Below, piece by piece: positions 52,534-61,959 of a DNA stretch of 64,000 bases; position 1 is the first letter of the stretch; the number at the start of each line of letters is the position of its first letter. The stretch lies in the NCBI GenBank assembly GCA_020636045.1, contig JACJYP010000011.1, forward strand, positions 1 through 64,000, written 5' to 3'. The notes below the pieces were generated by a model. The model was not told the origin of the DNA, searched no databases, and saw only the letters and a program-made list of their open reading frames with translations. This DNA comes from Lewinellaceae bacterium. Lineage in GTDB: Bacteria > Bacteroidota > Bacteroidia > Chitinophagales > Saprospiraceae. The translations under genes and the position numbers were made by a program.

Positions 52534-53583
52534 TTACTTAGCCGCGCTGAATTCGGCGGCGGTGTTATTGTTGATATAGCGATTGACGATGAAATCGTAC
52601 AGAAAATTCGTGACGTTTACCTTGCTGGCCAGCAGTTCCTCGCGGCGCTGGTGAAACAACTCCCGGTCCTGGCCCAGTATCTCGTCGATCAGCGCAAACA
52701 CTTTTGCAGAATCGCTGGTATTGAACACCAGCCCGTACTTCTCCTGATCCTTGCAGTAACTCCGCTCAATGGTATTGATGTAAATACTCGGCGTGCCCAG
52801 CACCCCCGCTTCGGAGGCAATGGTGGCGCCTTCGCTGACGACGATGGATGCAAAACTCAGGGCATGGTGCAGTTTTTCCGGTGCGATGCGGATCTGGAAA
52901 GGTTTCAGTTCCGACGACAACTCGCGCTCGGAAGTGATGAATACCCGCATGTGCTCCGAAAGTTTTCTGACCACCTTCACTTTGTCTTCATTGCTCAGCC
53001 CCTTGTGCCCGGCGTCGTGCGTGGCATTCCAGGATACCAGGCGAACGATCGCATATTTTTCTCCTTTGTTCAGGCCCAGCCACCCATAAGCCCGCGGATC
53101 GGGAGTAAAGTAGTCGGGGTGCAGGTATGCGATCTCGTGGTACCCTTCATACCGGATCTGTTTCGGTCCCAGTTCTTCGGGCAATACCTTCGGCGTCAGG
53201 ATGATATCGGTAAACGGCCGGTACAGGACGATCTGCTCCATATTGCCAGAATCCTCCAGCGACAGGTGTTTTTTGCCCAGCAGGAATGCGGCATGAGCGG
53301 CATAAATGGAACCGTGGCTGATGAAGAGGTCCGGCTTAAACCGCAGGCCGGTCAGGAACATCTGAATGTCGAATTTCAGCAGCCCCCAGATCTTGCCGTA
53401 AAGGCTTTTGTAGTGCTTGCCAAAACTTTTGTATTTGAAACCTTCCGCGCGGATCAGTTCCAGTTCGAATTCTTTCTCCCGTGCAGTGAACAGCACTTCG
53501 GAACCTTCCCGGATGAACCGGTGTGCAAGGTGCTTGAAAAGGTGCAAGTGCCCGGGATGCCCTATATCGATCAGTATGCGCAT
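52534..53583 (-). CDS. DUF354 protein (GT-B glycosyltransferase-like)
   Basis: The 349-aa protein begins ILIDIGHPGHLHLFKHL, the DUF354 signature, and continues with the GT-B pattern, including FKPDLFISHGSIYAA, AIVRLVSWNATHDAG and VVSEGATIASEAGVLGTPS. Members have the fold of UDP-dependent glycosyltransferases related to MurG and UDP-GlcNAc 2-epimerases. The substrate is unknown. The gene starts within the TAATG overlap with the upstream GNAT gene (1 nt), so it is translated in step with it. It probably adds or prepares a sugar of the polymer. Confidence 0.82.
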   Translation of the reverse strand: MRILIDIGHPGHLHLFKHLAHRFIREGSEVLFTAREKEFELELIRAEGFKYKSFGKHYKSLYGKIWGLLKFDIQMFLTGLRFKPDLFISHGSIYAAHAAFLLGKKHLSLEDSGNMEQIVLYRPFTDIILTPKVLPEELGPKQIRYEGYHEIAYLHPDYFTPDPRAYGWLGLNKGEKYAIVRLVSWNATHDAGHKGLSNEDKVKVVRKLSEHMRVFITSERELSSELKPFQIRIAPEKLHHALSFASIVVSEGATIASEAGVLGTPSIYINTIERSYCKDQEKYGLVFNTSDSAKVFALIDEILGQDRELFHQRREELLASKVNVTNFLYDFIVNRYINNNTAAEFSAAK

Positions 53584-54614
53584 TATTTGATGCTTTGATA
53601 AACTTTCAAACCAATTTTGCCAACCCGGTACAACGACTTGTTGACCACCATTTCATACCGGCCGAAGGAAACTTCTTCGCCCCCGAACCGCGCCTTGAAT
53701 TCGCGGACCCCGTAATCCTGGTCGGGCCGCCCGGCGCCCATGAAGTCAAAATGATCAAAACCGTTCTGCACTCCGTATTCGATGGGCGCCCATGTTGCCA
53801 GCACGCTGGGGTGCAAACCCTGTGCCAAGCCATCCTCCCCGCATACGTACCATTCGTAAATTACTTTATTGGCATGGACCGGACATACAATGCCGCCGAT
53901 CACCCGCGATTCCTGGCGGATGACGAAAAATTTGCCCAGTCCCGATTTCCAGAATTTCAGGAATAACTCGGGCGTCGGCAGCGGCTTCCGCACTTTCTCA
54001 CGGTACAGTTTTTCAAGGATATGGTAAAATGCCATGACCTCCGCTTCGCTGTTCGCTTCGCCAATTTCAGCGCCCTGCTTGACACTCGATTTGATCTGCC
54101 TCATCCGGCTGCTGCTCATCCTTTTTTTCACCGCCACTTCTTCGTCTGTTGTTACCAGGTAGTTCAGGTGGGGTTTGTATGCAAGTCCGCATGATTCGAA
54201 CACGTCGCGCAGATCGGAAGTGTCGAAGAAGTTGCGGAACTCGATGTAAATGGAACGCCCCTGCGCAAAAGCGATCAGTTCGGAAACAAGGCGTTTGGCG
54301 ATTTCTTTTTTATCTGCTCCGCCATTATCACTGATCAGCGGTCCGCCCCAAACGATCATCCTGCGGGAAAACCACGATTTCAGTCCCGAGCCGTTTGTTT
54401 GCACCACCGCCAGAAGAGAACCGAGCAGCTCATCGGAATCGGATAGCGCGAGGAACAGCGCCGGGCGGTACTCCTGGAGGCCGTCGCTGAAGCCGAAAAA
54501 CTCGGGACTCTGGAAAAAATTACCCTGCGGATGCCCCTGGATAAATGCGGCAAAGCGCCCTGCCAATGGCGTTTCCGCAAGTTGTTGCTGCGATATGTAG
54601 TGTTGTATTTTCAT
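53583..54614 (-). CDS. FemAB-like GNAT acyltransferase (first copy)
   Basis: The 343-aa protein has two GNAT-like halves as in FemA/FemX and 'Acetyltransf_6' proteins. The second carries KVIYEWYVCGEDGLAQGLHPSVLATWAPIEYG, with helix and strand layout typical of the family (key residues W, Y, H). It ends in FGGEEVSFGRYEMV. Such enzymes attach amino-acid or acyl groups to amines on cell-wall or polysaccharide precursors, using aminoacyl-tRNA or acyl-CoA. Which donor applies is unknown. It lies between a NodB deacetylase (18 bp) and DUF354 (1-nt overlap), so deacetylated amines are an obvious acceptor. Confidence 0.8.
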   Translation of the reverse strand: MKIQHYISQQQLAETPLAGRFAAFIQGHPQGNFFQSPEFFGFSDGLQEYRPALFLALSDSDELLGSLLAVVQTNGSGLKSWFSRRMIVWGGPLISDNGGADKKEIAKRLVSELIAFAQGRSIYIEFRNFFDTSDLRDVFESCGLAYKPHLNYLVTTDEEVAVKKRMSSSRMRQIKSSVKQGAEIGEANSEAEVMAFYHILEKLYREKVRKPLPTPELFLKFWKSGLGKFFVIRQESRVIGGIVCPVHANKVIYEWYVCGEDGLAQGLHPSVLATWAPIEYGVQNGFDHFDFMGAGRPDQDYGVREFKARFGGEEVSFGRYEMVVNKSLYRVGKIGLKVYQSIK

Positions 54615-54632
54615 CGTTGTTTTTTGTTTTGT

Positions 54633-55547
54633 TTATATGTGTTTAACCACCGGTTTGCCTGCGTATGGCCTGTTCATAAAACCGTGGTCCTGTTTTTTCC
54701 CGTTCCGGGTTTTAAAAAAGGCCCAGACCCCGCTTGCTTTCACGGCCAGTTCGTCCAGGTTTTTGGTGTCGTTGACACTCAGTCTTTTCAGGCGGAAGAG
54801 ATCGGAATCGATCGTGTTGAAGCCGAAATCAACCGTAATGCCGCTCCGGTACCCCGCCTCTTTCGCCAGTTCGATATCCCGGTCGCAGTAATCGCCGTTC
54901 GGATAGGCGATAGAGGATATCTCCAGATCGAGCAGGCGTTCCAGTATTTTCTTAGCGGTGACGATCTCTTCATGCGCTTCGTCGTCATCGCACTGCGGAA
55001 GAATGGGGTGAAATATCGTGTGTGCCTGCAGGTCGATCACGCCCTTCAGGTCATTGATCTGCTCGAGCGACATCGCTTGCGGGGCGTCGAATTCGCGGTT
55101 GACCCGGAAGCCGCTTTCAGCAAGTAGCCTGAGTTTTTCGCGGTTTGGCATGCGCTTCAGCGCCGACTTCCCGATCCCGGGATGCGGCCACGTAAACCAG
55201 TAATGCCGGTTGGTATTGATAATGCCCGCGCATAGAAAAATGGTGACGGGGATGTTAAGCCGCTCTACGACAGGCTTGATCGCATGGTTCCCAATGTGAC
55301 CGTCGTCGAACGTCAGGATCATCGCTTTTTCGGGAATGGCGCCGGCGTCGCGACGCAGACAGGCCTGCACGAATCGATCGAGACTGATGATATTGTAACG
55401 GCTGGAGAGATAATCGAATGTCTTCTCGGCCGTCGCACGATCGATATCGTGAAACAGCAGGATCGTCACCTTGCGACGTTGCCAGATTTCCCGGAACAGC
55501 AGCGGCAATCCCGAGTACCTGAGTATTTTAAATAGCAAGCGTTTCAT
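54633..55547 (-). CDS. NodB-type polysaccharide deacetylase
   Basis: The 304-aa protein has TFDDG at 79-83, H176 and H180 in QAHTIFHP as metal ligands, and AYPNGDYCDRD as a later CE4 motif. LLFHDID near residue 32 completes the usual first conserved strand. It has no signal peptide, unlike exported NodB enzymes, though the N-terminal helix is hydrophobic. It follows the asparagine synthase gene by 15 bp. It is likely to deacetylate N-acetylated sugars and so make amines for the neighbouring FemAB-like enzymes. Confidence 0.85.
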   Translation of the reverse strand: MKRLLFKILRYSGLPLLFREIWQRRKVTILLFHDIDRATAEKTFDYLSSRYNIISLDRFVQACLRRDAGAIPEKAMILTFDDGHIGNHAIKPVVERLNIPVTIFLCAGIINTNRHYWFTWPHPGIGKSALKRMPNREKLRLLAESGFRVNREFDAPQAMSLEQINDLKGVIDLQAHTIFHPILPQCDDDEAHEEIVTAKKILERLLDLEISSIAYPNGDYCDRDIELAKEAGYRSGITVDFGFNTIDSDLFRLKRLSVNDTKNLDELAVKASGVWAFFKTRNGKKQDHGFMNRPYAGKPVVKHI

Positions 55548-55562
55548 TTCAGCATCCCGGGG

Positions 55563-57410
55563 TTAATCGATAAAAGTGTTGAACCAGCGCTCCATATGGA
55601 TCCATTTCCATATCTCCTTGCCGAAATTGCCGTTCCTGGCCAGGTGCTTTTTGTAAAGTTCCTGCACCTTTTTCACATCCACCAATCCCCTTGATGCAAA
55701 GGAGTCGGAATGTATGATACCATTGATATACTTCTGGAACATGGGTGTCCGGAACCATTCGTCGTGCGGCGTGCCGAAACCGATCTTGTCCTTGCGGGTG
55801 CGTATTTTTTCAGGCAGACGCCCTTTCATGGCTTCGCGCAGGATGTATTTGGTCATGCCCTCATTGATGATCATGTCGTCGCCAAGCGACAAAGTGCGCT
55901 CCACGAGGTTGTGGTCGAGAAATGGCACCCGCGCTTCCAGTGAAAACCACATCGAGTTGCGGTCTTCCCACTTCAGGAGGTGTTCCAGTTTGTATTCGAA
56001 ATGGTTGATGAGCGCATCCTGCATCGACAGCGAGCCGTAAAGTTCGCCGGCGATGGTCGTATTCTCGCCTGCGAAGGCCCGGTAGAATTCGGGATCAACG
56101 TACCCGTTCTGCATGGCCCTTGCACGGGAGCGCAGTGCGGTGGGCAACATAAACAGGATGAAACTCAGCACGCCCAGAAATGCCGTGTGTTTGTAATAAT
56201 AGTGCGTCATTTCCGAGGCGAGTTTTCCCGTTCGCCCTTTCCGGAGCAGATTTTTAAAGTGGAAACCGAAGAAATAATGGTATCCCGCCAGCATTTCATC
56301 GGCGCCCTGCCCGTCGAGGGTGACCGTCACGTGGTCCTTGGCCAGTTTCATCACCTTGTACTGCGCGTAGGGGCCCGTGCCCGCCACAGGTTCTGCATGC
56401 GCCCGCACGATGGAATCGATATCTTCCATCAGGGTATGCTGGTTGGGCTGGCAGAAATGCATGTGGTCGAGTTCGTCCTTGTACAGGAGGATGTATTTCG
56501 ATTCGTCGCCGAATTTGTCCTCTCCGTACACGGCAGAGAAGGTGTGCAGATCCTTTTTGTCGAAGTCCTGCAACAGGATCGATACAATACTGGAGGAATC
56601 GAGACCGCCACTCAGGCAGACCCCTACCGGCACATCACTGCGCAGTCGCAGGTCTATGGATTCGGTAAATTTGGCCCTGAATTCCTCTGCGCTGAGGAAG
56701 GGCTCCTTCAATTCGTTGCGCAGATCGTACCATTTCCGGAACGTGAGTGCTTCCGTGGCTTTTCTGCTGTTCAGATCGATGGTAAGCGAGTACCCGTGGT
56801 TCAGTTTTTTTACTTCGGAAAAAAAGGTTTCTTCCGACTGGTCGGTCCTGTTGAATACCAGAAAGTCGAACAAGGCGGCCTGATCGGGCTGCGGCTTTCT
56901 GCCTAATACGGAAAGCAGGCAGGGGATTTCAGAGGCGAAGAGCAAGCGATCCTCTTCCAGCACGTAATACAATGGCTTGATGCCATAGCGGTCGCGGGAA
57001 ATGAACACTTTTTTCTCTTCTCGATCGTAGATGGCGCAGGCCCACATACCGTTGAGTTTGTGTTGCATGCCCTCCCCCCATTCCTGATAGGCTGTAAGCA
57101 AAACTTCGGTATCGGTCTTGGTCTTGAATGTTCGGCCCAGTTTTTTCAATTCCTCCCGCAATTCAACGTAGTTGAATATTTCTCCATTGAAGATCATGAC
57201 ATACCGCCCGTCGTGCGAAAACATAGGTTGATGCCCGTCCATGCTCAGATCGATGATGCTGAGCCTGACGAACCCGAAGCCAAGTCTGTCTTCGATAAAG
57301 GTGCCGTCGTCGTTTGGGCCACGGTGCTTCATGGCCGTCATCATGTCCTTCAGTTGCTTTTCCTCGACCGCAGCCCTGTTAAAATGTATAATTCCAGAAA
57401 TACCGCACAT
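55563..57410 (-). CDS. Glutamine-dependent asparagine synthase-like protein (AsnB family)
   Basis: The 615-aa protein begins MCGISGI, so Cys2 is the processed N-terminal nucleophile of the glutaminase domain. MKHRGPNDDG and MIFNGEIFNY complete that domain. The synthase domain has SGGLDSS at 267-273 (PP-loop ATP site) and TLDGQGADEMLAGYHYFFGFH. Housekeeping AsnB makes asparagine, but in polysaccharide clusters close relatives amidate sugar carboxylates. Position in this operon, 5 bp after a GT4 gene, favours the second role. Both domains look catalytically intact. Confidence 0.9.
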   Translation of the reverse strand: MCGISGIIHFNRAAVEEKQLKDMMTAMKHRGPNDDGTFIEDRLGFGFVRLSIIDLSMDGHQPMFSHDGRYVMIFNGEIFNYVELREELKKLGRTFKTKTDTEVLLTAYQEWGEGMQHKLNGMWACAIYDREEKKVFISRDRYGIKPLYYVLEEDRLLFASEIPCLLSVLGRKPQPDQAALFDFLVFNRTDQSEETFFSEVKKLNHGYSLTIDLNSRKATEALTFRKWYDLRNELKEPFLSAEEFRAKFTESIDLRLRSDVPVGVCLSGGLDSSSIVSILLQDFDKKDLHTFSAVYGEDKFGDESKYILLYKDELDHMHFCQPNQHTLMEDIDSIVRAHAEPVAGTGPYAQYKVMKLAKDHVTVTLDGQGADEMLAGYHYFFGFHFKNLLRKGRTGKLASEMTHYYYKHTAFLGVLSFILFMLPTALRSRARAMQNGYVDPEFYRAFAGENTTIAGELYGSLSMQDALINHFEYKLEHLLKWEDRNSMWFSLEARVPFLDHNLVERTLSLGDDMIINEGMTKYILREAMKGRLPEKIRTRKDKIGFGTPHDEWFRTPMFQKYINGIIHSDSFASRGLVDVKKVQELYKKHLARNGNFGKEIWKWIHMERWFNTFID

Positions 57411-57415
57411 AGTGA

Positions 57416-58432
57416 TCAGTTCAGTTTTTCAATAGGTTGTAGAGAATTCTTCAACTCCGGATTTAGTGTACTTTTATAAATAGAAATGATGCGCTGTGCA
57501 ATACTGCCGGCATCGAGTCCGAGTGTTTCGATCTGTTTCCTGCCTTCCGTACGGCCGGTCGTTCCGGCAAATTTGAGCGCCAGTTTTAGTTTCGCTGCGA
57601 AATCTTCCGGTTTGAAAGAGGGTGATACATAACACCCGGGCACTTTTCCGATTACATGGGCTGCATCGCCGACATTTGTTGCAACAACCGGGCAATTACA
57701 GGCCATCGCTTCCTTTACCACATTCGGCGAGCCTTCGGAAAAGGAGCACAGGACAAAGACGTCGGCAGAGTTCAGGTATTTCACAACGAGGTCATGCGAC
57801 ACTTTGTAGCGGACCAGCAACTCCGTATCTGGCAGATTCAGGATATCGAGGGCGTTCTCCACCAGCGACACGTTTTTATTGGTATTGGACGGATCGCCGA
57901 GGAAAAGCACATATTTAATGTTGGGATCCAGGCCCAATTCTTCGCGGTAGCCTTTCGGGTTTATTTTAAACTGTTCGAGTCGCACGCCGTTCGGAACCAG
58001 GTAAACGTTCTTTTTCCTTTCGATGGCCTCCATCATGGACGGCGACTTGCAAATGACGGCCTGTACGAAGGGCTGCACCGCCTTGCCCAGCCAGGTGAGC
58101 AGCCAACTTTTGAAATCTCTTTTGCCTTGTGCGAGGTGCGCGCCGAATACATCGTCGCCCATATAGGACAATACGACCGGTATTTTCCCGGAAGCCAGTA
58201 CTGCCACCCAGCCGCACAGCGAATAGTGGGCGTGGATCACATCGGCCGGATTTTCACGAAGGTGTTTCTTCAGGGGGCCCGCATTTTTCAGGTAATTCAT
58301 CATACCCTTGCCCTTGATGAGGAAGTAGGTAACCTCCACGCCCTCTCTTTCCAGCGAATCACCCTGAGACTTGATAAACGGCGCAACATCGTAATACGCG
58401 TTGTTGCCGCTGACGACGAATAATATTTTCAT
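57416..58432 (-). CDS. GT4 family glycosyltransferase
   Basis: The 338-aa GT-B enzyme opens KILFVVSGNNAYYDVAPF. Its C-terminal half has NIKYVLFLGDPSNTNKN and the donor-site EX7E motif, E in FSEGSPNVVKEAMACN. The classical PVVATNVGDAAHVIG follows. It transfers a sugar from a nucleotide donor to the growing lipid-linked chain on the cytosolic face. Its ATG overlaps the stop codon of the ATP-grasp gene by 4 nt (ATGA). Confidence 0.9.
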   Translation of the reverse strand: MKILFVVSGNNAYYDVAPFIKSQGDSLEREGVEVTYFLIKGKGMMNYLKNAGPLKKHLRENPADVIHAHYSLCGWVAVLASGKIPVVLSYMGDDVFGAHLAQGKRDFKSWLLTWLGKAVQPFVQAVICKSPSMMEAIERKKNVYLVPNGVRLEQFKINPKGYREELGLDPNIKYVLFLGDPSNTNKNVSLVENALDILNLPDTELLVRYKVSHDLVVKYLNSADVFVLCSFSEGSPNVVKEAMACNCPVVATNVGDAAHVIGKVPGCYVSPSFKPEDFAAKLKLALKFAGTTGRTEGRKQIETLGLDAGSIAQRIISIYKSTLNPELKNSLQPIEKLN

Positions 58433-59511
58433 GAATGGATCAATGCTTGAGAAGGGTTCAGGATACCGATAAAATGTTCCAGGCGAAGCAAATAGGAGTG
58501 ATGCCGGTTGAAATCACCCGCTTCGAACACCCAGGCGCCGTTCTGCCGCCGGTATCTGCCGGGAACGCCGTCTACCAGCATCTGATAGGGGTCGGACTGC
58601 CCGAACGTGCATTGCAATTCATTGACGAGGTAGCGGCCGTCGGCCGATTCGAAAATATCGACCGATTGGGAGAGAAAGCCGCGCTTGTCGGTCACCTCCT
58701 CTACAAAATCGAGCATATTGAGGGGCGGGTTTTCATATCCTTTGACCAGGCTTCCGCTGGCTTTTTCACCTTTCACCATTTTTTTATGGGCAAAAAATGA
58801 ATCGCCGATGCGGACGCAACGCCATTCGTAGTCATGCGGTATGAACTCCTGAAAAATGACGTAGTCTTTCTGCACTTCCGAGCGCTGCACCTTGTATTCT
58901 GCCAGTTTGGATTTGAGTTCGCCGGGATGCATCAGTTTCCTGAGCACTCTTTTGACCAATCCTTTCTTTTTCAGGTTCGGACCGACGCTTCTGGAAGGCC
59001 CCCTGCCCGAAAAGGTGTTTTTTACGTAGTCGATCGCTTCCCCTTTCGATTTGAGGATGCTGATGCCACGTCCCGAAGCGCCGACATTGGTTTTTCCAAC
59101 CACGGGATATGTAGTTTGCCCGAGGAAATCCAGGGCCTCTTTTTCCAGATAGAAAACCCTGGTAACAGGATGCGGTACCTTGTTGGCTGCGAGCCAGTAA
59201 GACAGGTATTTTTTGTTTTCGTAAACCTGGATCTCTTCGAAAGATGGATATACGGGGATTTCCAGGATCGTGTACAGGATATGCACCCGTTCATCGTACA
59301 TGGTCTTGTACGCGTTGGTGATGCCCGGAGGCATGGCCAGCAGGCCGTCGAAATGGCCCCCTTCAATCCGCTCCAGCCAATCGGCGTGGTCGATATCGAT
59401 GGACTCCCATTCCACCCTGTCGCTGCATTCTTCACATGCAAGTTCCCACTTTTTGTAATCGGGGTCGATATCGGTTTTTAAAATAGCAAGTCTGATTTTT
59501 TTCATACTCAT
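58429..59511 (-). CDS. ATP-grasp domain ligase
   Basis: The 360-aa protein has an N-terminal Rossmann-like part and the ATP-grasp fold from about residue 100. TYPVVGKTNVGASGRGI is the flexible ATP-binding strand-loop, and VIFQEFIPHDYEWRCVRIG and FESADGRYLVNELQCTFGQSDP carry the conserved acidic metal ligands. Family members join a carboxylate to an amine via acyl-phosphate. Substrates are unknown. An operon with FemAB-like and asparagine-synthase-like genes makes attachment of an amino acid or amide to a sugar carboxylate a reasonable guess. Confidence 0.8.
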   Translation of the reverse strand: MSMKKIRLAILKTDIDPDYKKWELACEECSDRVEWESIDIDHADWLERIEGGHFDGLLAMPPGITNAYKTMYDERVHILYTILEIPVYPSFEEIQVYENKKYLSYWLAANKVPHPVTRVFYLEKEALDFLGQTTYPVVGKTNVGASGRGISILKSKGEAIDYVKNTFSGRGPSRSVGPNLKKKGLVKRVLRKLMHPGELKSKLAEYKVQRSEVQKDYVIFQEFIPHDYEWRCVRIGDSFFAHKKMVKGEKASGSLVKGYENPPLNMLDFVEEVTDKRGFLSQSVDIFESADGRYLVNELQCTFGQSDPYQMLVDGVPGRYRRQNGAWVFEAGDFNRHHSYLLRLEHFIGILNPSQALIHS

Positions 59512-59574
59512 CGGAATCAGGAGGATTGATGTTTCGTTTTCTCATGTCAGGGGATTAAGGATTAAAAAAGAAGG

Positions 59575-60702
59575 TCAGAATAGCCGCTTGACGCCCGTCT
59601 GGGCCCATTGTTTCGCCTGTTGCAGGCGTGGCTTGATCTTTCCTCTGTATATTTTTATGAATTTGGGATTCGCACGGGCCGTCGTTTCAAGTTTTGATTT
59701 CAGTACGAACGGCACATTGCCATACCCGGATACAAAGATCTTATACAGGGGCAAGTCCACATTGGTCATGCCGTATTTGTACGATTCGCCACCCTTCCCG
59801 AAGTCGATCTTGGAGATGCCCTGTTCAAGCATCCACTCGCCTATAAAATACATGATGGCTTTTCCGGGGCTGTATTTGCTGAATTCCGGGTCGTAGGCCT
59901 GCGAATGCCCCACTAGGTCGTTGCCCTGGCGCAGCGCCATATTGAATGCAATCCTTTCTTCACCCACCCGGACCGAAAAGCGGCATAACAACCCTTCCTT
60001 TGCCCATGCCTCCAGACATCCTTTTTGAAAGCGGCGCATTTCGGGATCGCTGTACTTCGACGGGGTGGGGGTGTCTTCCCAGCGCTTCACGTGGCAGTCG
60101 CAAAACTGCTCGTTCCATTTGTCGAGTTCCTCCGCATCGCTGAACGCTTCGAACACGGCCGATTGTTGTTTTTTGAGGCGGTTCACGTAATAGCGCAGGT
60201 TTTTGACCTTGTTGAAACGCTGCATCACCTCTTCAGGCGTTTCGCAGTCCAGCGCCGGACATACCGAATGGTTGGAAACTTCCCAAAACAACCCGCTTTT
60301 TTTCCCTTCGCTGATAAAAGCATCCATGTAGCCGGCCCATGAAGGCTGGTAGTTCAGCACCAGCGACAGATCGTTTTTTTTCACCTCCTTCATCAACCCG
60401 CGAAAAAATCCCGTGAGTTCGGCCTGGGTACAATCGCTGTGCAGGGTGAAAAAATTATGGTCGGACTTGATCTCGCTCAGGAAATCGATCGTGCCGTTAT
60501 CCCGTCTGAAGAAGGTGGCGCCGATCAGCTGCTCACCCCGCATGCACTGGTATATGACCAGATCATTGGGGTAGAGATCGGCCAGAAACCTGATGTAGGT
60601 GGGCGACTGGAATGGAGACCTATGCGTGCTTTGATGCCACAATTCGGAATAACTACCCCAGAACTTTTCGTCCGGATAGGAAAAACTGATTGATGTAACC
60701 AT
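59575..60702 (-). CDS. FemAB-like GNAT acyltransferase (second copy)
   Basis: The 375-aa protein belongs to the same FemAB/'Acetyltransf_6' group. It has SPFQSPTYIRFLADLYPN near the start, DFLSEIKSDHNFF at about 72, and a C-terminal acceptor-site region with GHSQAYDPEFSKYSPGKAIMYF and KIDFGKGGESYKYG. It is clearly paralogous to the next gene upstream in transcription (60750-61895): FWGSYSELW/FWEAYQALW, DVRSDHNFFSFHRDCS-type blocks and YDPE(F/Y)(S)K(Y/I)SPGK are shared. The donor is unknown. No signal peptide, so it acts in the cytosol. Confidence 0.82.
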   Translation of the reverse strand: MVTSISFSYPDEKFWGSYSELWHQSTHRSPFQSPTYIRFLADLYPNDLVIYQCMRGEQLIGATFFRRDNGTIDFLSEIKSDHNFFTLHSDCTQAELTGFFRGLMKEVKKNDLSLVLNYQPSWAGYMDAFISEGKKSGLFWEVSNHSVCPALDCETPEEVMQRFNKVKNLRYYVNRLKKQQSAVFEAFSDAEELDKWNEQFCDCHVKRWEDTPTPSKYSDPEMRRFQKGCLEAWAKEGLLCRFSVRVGEERIAFNMALRQGNDLVGHSQAYDPEFSKYSPGKAIMYFIGEWMLEQGISKIDFGKGGESYKYGMTNVDLPLYKIFVSGYGNVPFVLKSKLETTARANPKFIKIYRGKIKPRLQQAKQWAQTGVKRLF

Positions 60703-60749
60703 CGCATTGGGAATTTTCAGAGATTAATAGATAGCCACGATCATGCCAA

Positions 60750-61895
60750 TCAGAACAGATCGAAGGGCATAAATGTGAAAAAGAGCGCTTTTACACGTTG
60801 ACCGGCAGGCCATATTTTAAGCCGGTAAAACTGCCGGAGCGCCGGATTTCGTTTTACCTGCTCTCTTTTGAATTTACTGATTTTCGCGTTGAGGATAAAC
60901 GGGACGTTCGTGCGTGCGGAGATAAATGACTTGCCAAGTGGATATACTTTATTGGCATATGTAAATTTATACTCCTCTGCACCTTCCCCAAAATCGAGCC
61001 GCGACATGCCCTGCCCTTTCATCCAGTGTATGATCTTGTAGGTCAGCACTTTTCCGGGGCTGATCTTGAAATATTCCGGGTCGTAGGAGGTGGAGTGGTG
61101 AATGAGGGCATCGCCCTCGCGCAAGCCGATGACAAACGCGATCCGTTGCCCGTCCTTTTTTATAGAAAAACGAACCAGAATTTTATCGCCGATCCAGGCC
61201 CGCAGGCTGTCGAGCAGCACTGCCCGCTCTTCCTGGAATACGAATTTGGAAGGGCTTGGGGTGCCTTTCCAGCGCTCGATATGGAATCTGCAGTAACCGT
61301 CTACCCAGTTTTCGATGTCTTCCTCATCTTCGAACACCTCGAAAACCGCCTTTTGCACTTCCAGCAATTTATGCGTTTTGGCCCGGTGCTCTTTCGATTT
61401 TTCTATTTCCTCCGGCAAACTTTCAGGCGACCCGGCTTCCAGCATCGCACAGATGGAGTGGTTGGTATGCAGGCAAAACAGGCCGCTTTGCCGACTGGCT
61501 TTGGTAAAAATGTCGTGATAAGGCGCCCAATACGGCAGGTTGTTGAGTAGCAATGACCATTTTCGCGTTTTCACTTCGGCAAACAGCGAATTGAAAAACA
61601 CGGAAATGTCGCTGTTGCTGCAATCGCGGTGGAAAGAAAAAAAGTTGTGGTCGGAACGGACGTCGCTCAACAGTTTAAGCACATTGCCCGACTTCCTGAA
61701 AAACACGGCTCCTTTCAGTTGCTGCGGAGCAGCCCAGCCGGCAAACACGATCAGCATGTCGCGATGCGTACTTGCCAGCGAGCGAATATAATTTGGCGAT
61801 TTGAAAGCGTTGGGATACATGCTGTTATCCCAAAGTGCCTGATATGCTTCCCAAAAAACTTCATCCGGGAACGATTCAAGGATGATGGTGAACAT
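60750..61895 (-). CDS. FemAB-like GNAT acyltransferase (third copy)
   Basis: The 381-aa protein from ATG 61895 starts MFTIILESFPDEVFWEAYQ, aligning with the start of its paralogue at 59575-60702. The open frame extends 40 codons further, but those codons have no counterpart and are left out. LSDVRSDHNFFSF, the YDPEYFKISPGKVLTYK block and RLDFGEGAEEYKF are shared with the paralogue. Such a tandem pair suggests duplication with divergence of acceptor or donor. It lies between the asparagine-synthase-like gene (64 bp) and the second copy (47 bp). Confidence 0.82.
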   Translation of the reverse strand: MFTIILESFPDEVFWEAYQALWDNSMYPNAFKSPNYIRSLASTHRDMLIVFAGWAAPQQLKGAVFFRKSGNVLKLLSDVRSDHNFFSFHRDCSNSDISVFFNSLFAEVKTRKWSLLLNNLPYWAPYHDIFTKASRQSGLFCLHTNHSICAMLEAGSPESLPEEIEKSKEHRAKTHKLLEVQKAVFEVFEDEEDIENWVDGYCRFHIERWKGTPSPSKFVFQEERAVLLDSLRAWIGDKILVRFSIKKDGQRIAFVIGLREGDALIHHSTSYDPEYFKISPGKVLTYKIIHWMKGQGMSRLDFGEGAEEYKFTYANKVYPLGKSFISARTNVPFILNAKISKFKREQVKRNPALRQFYRLKIWPAGQRVKALFFTFMPFDLF

Positions 61896-61959
61896 TTTTA
61901 ACTGGTTTGTACACCTGCAAAGCCAGGCAAGCGAATGAAAAATCGTTTCAATAAGATTG

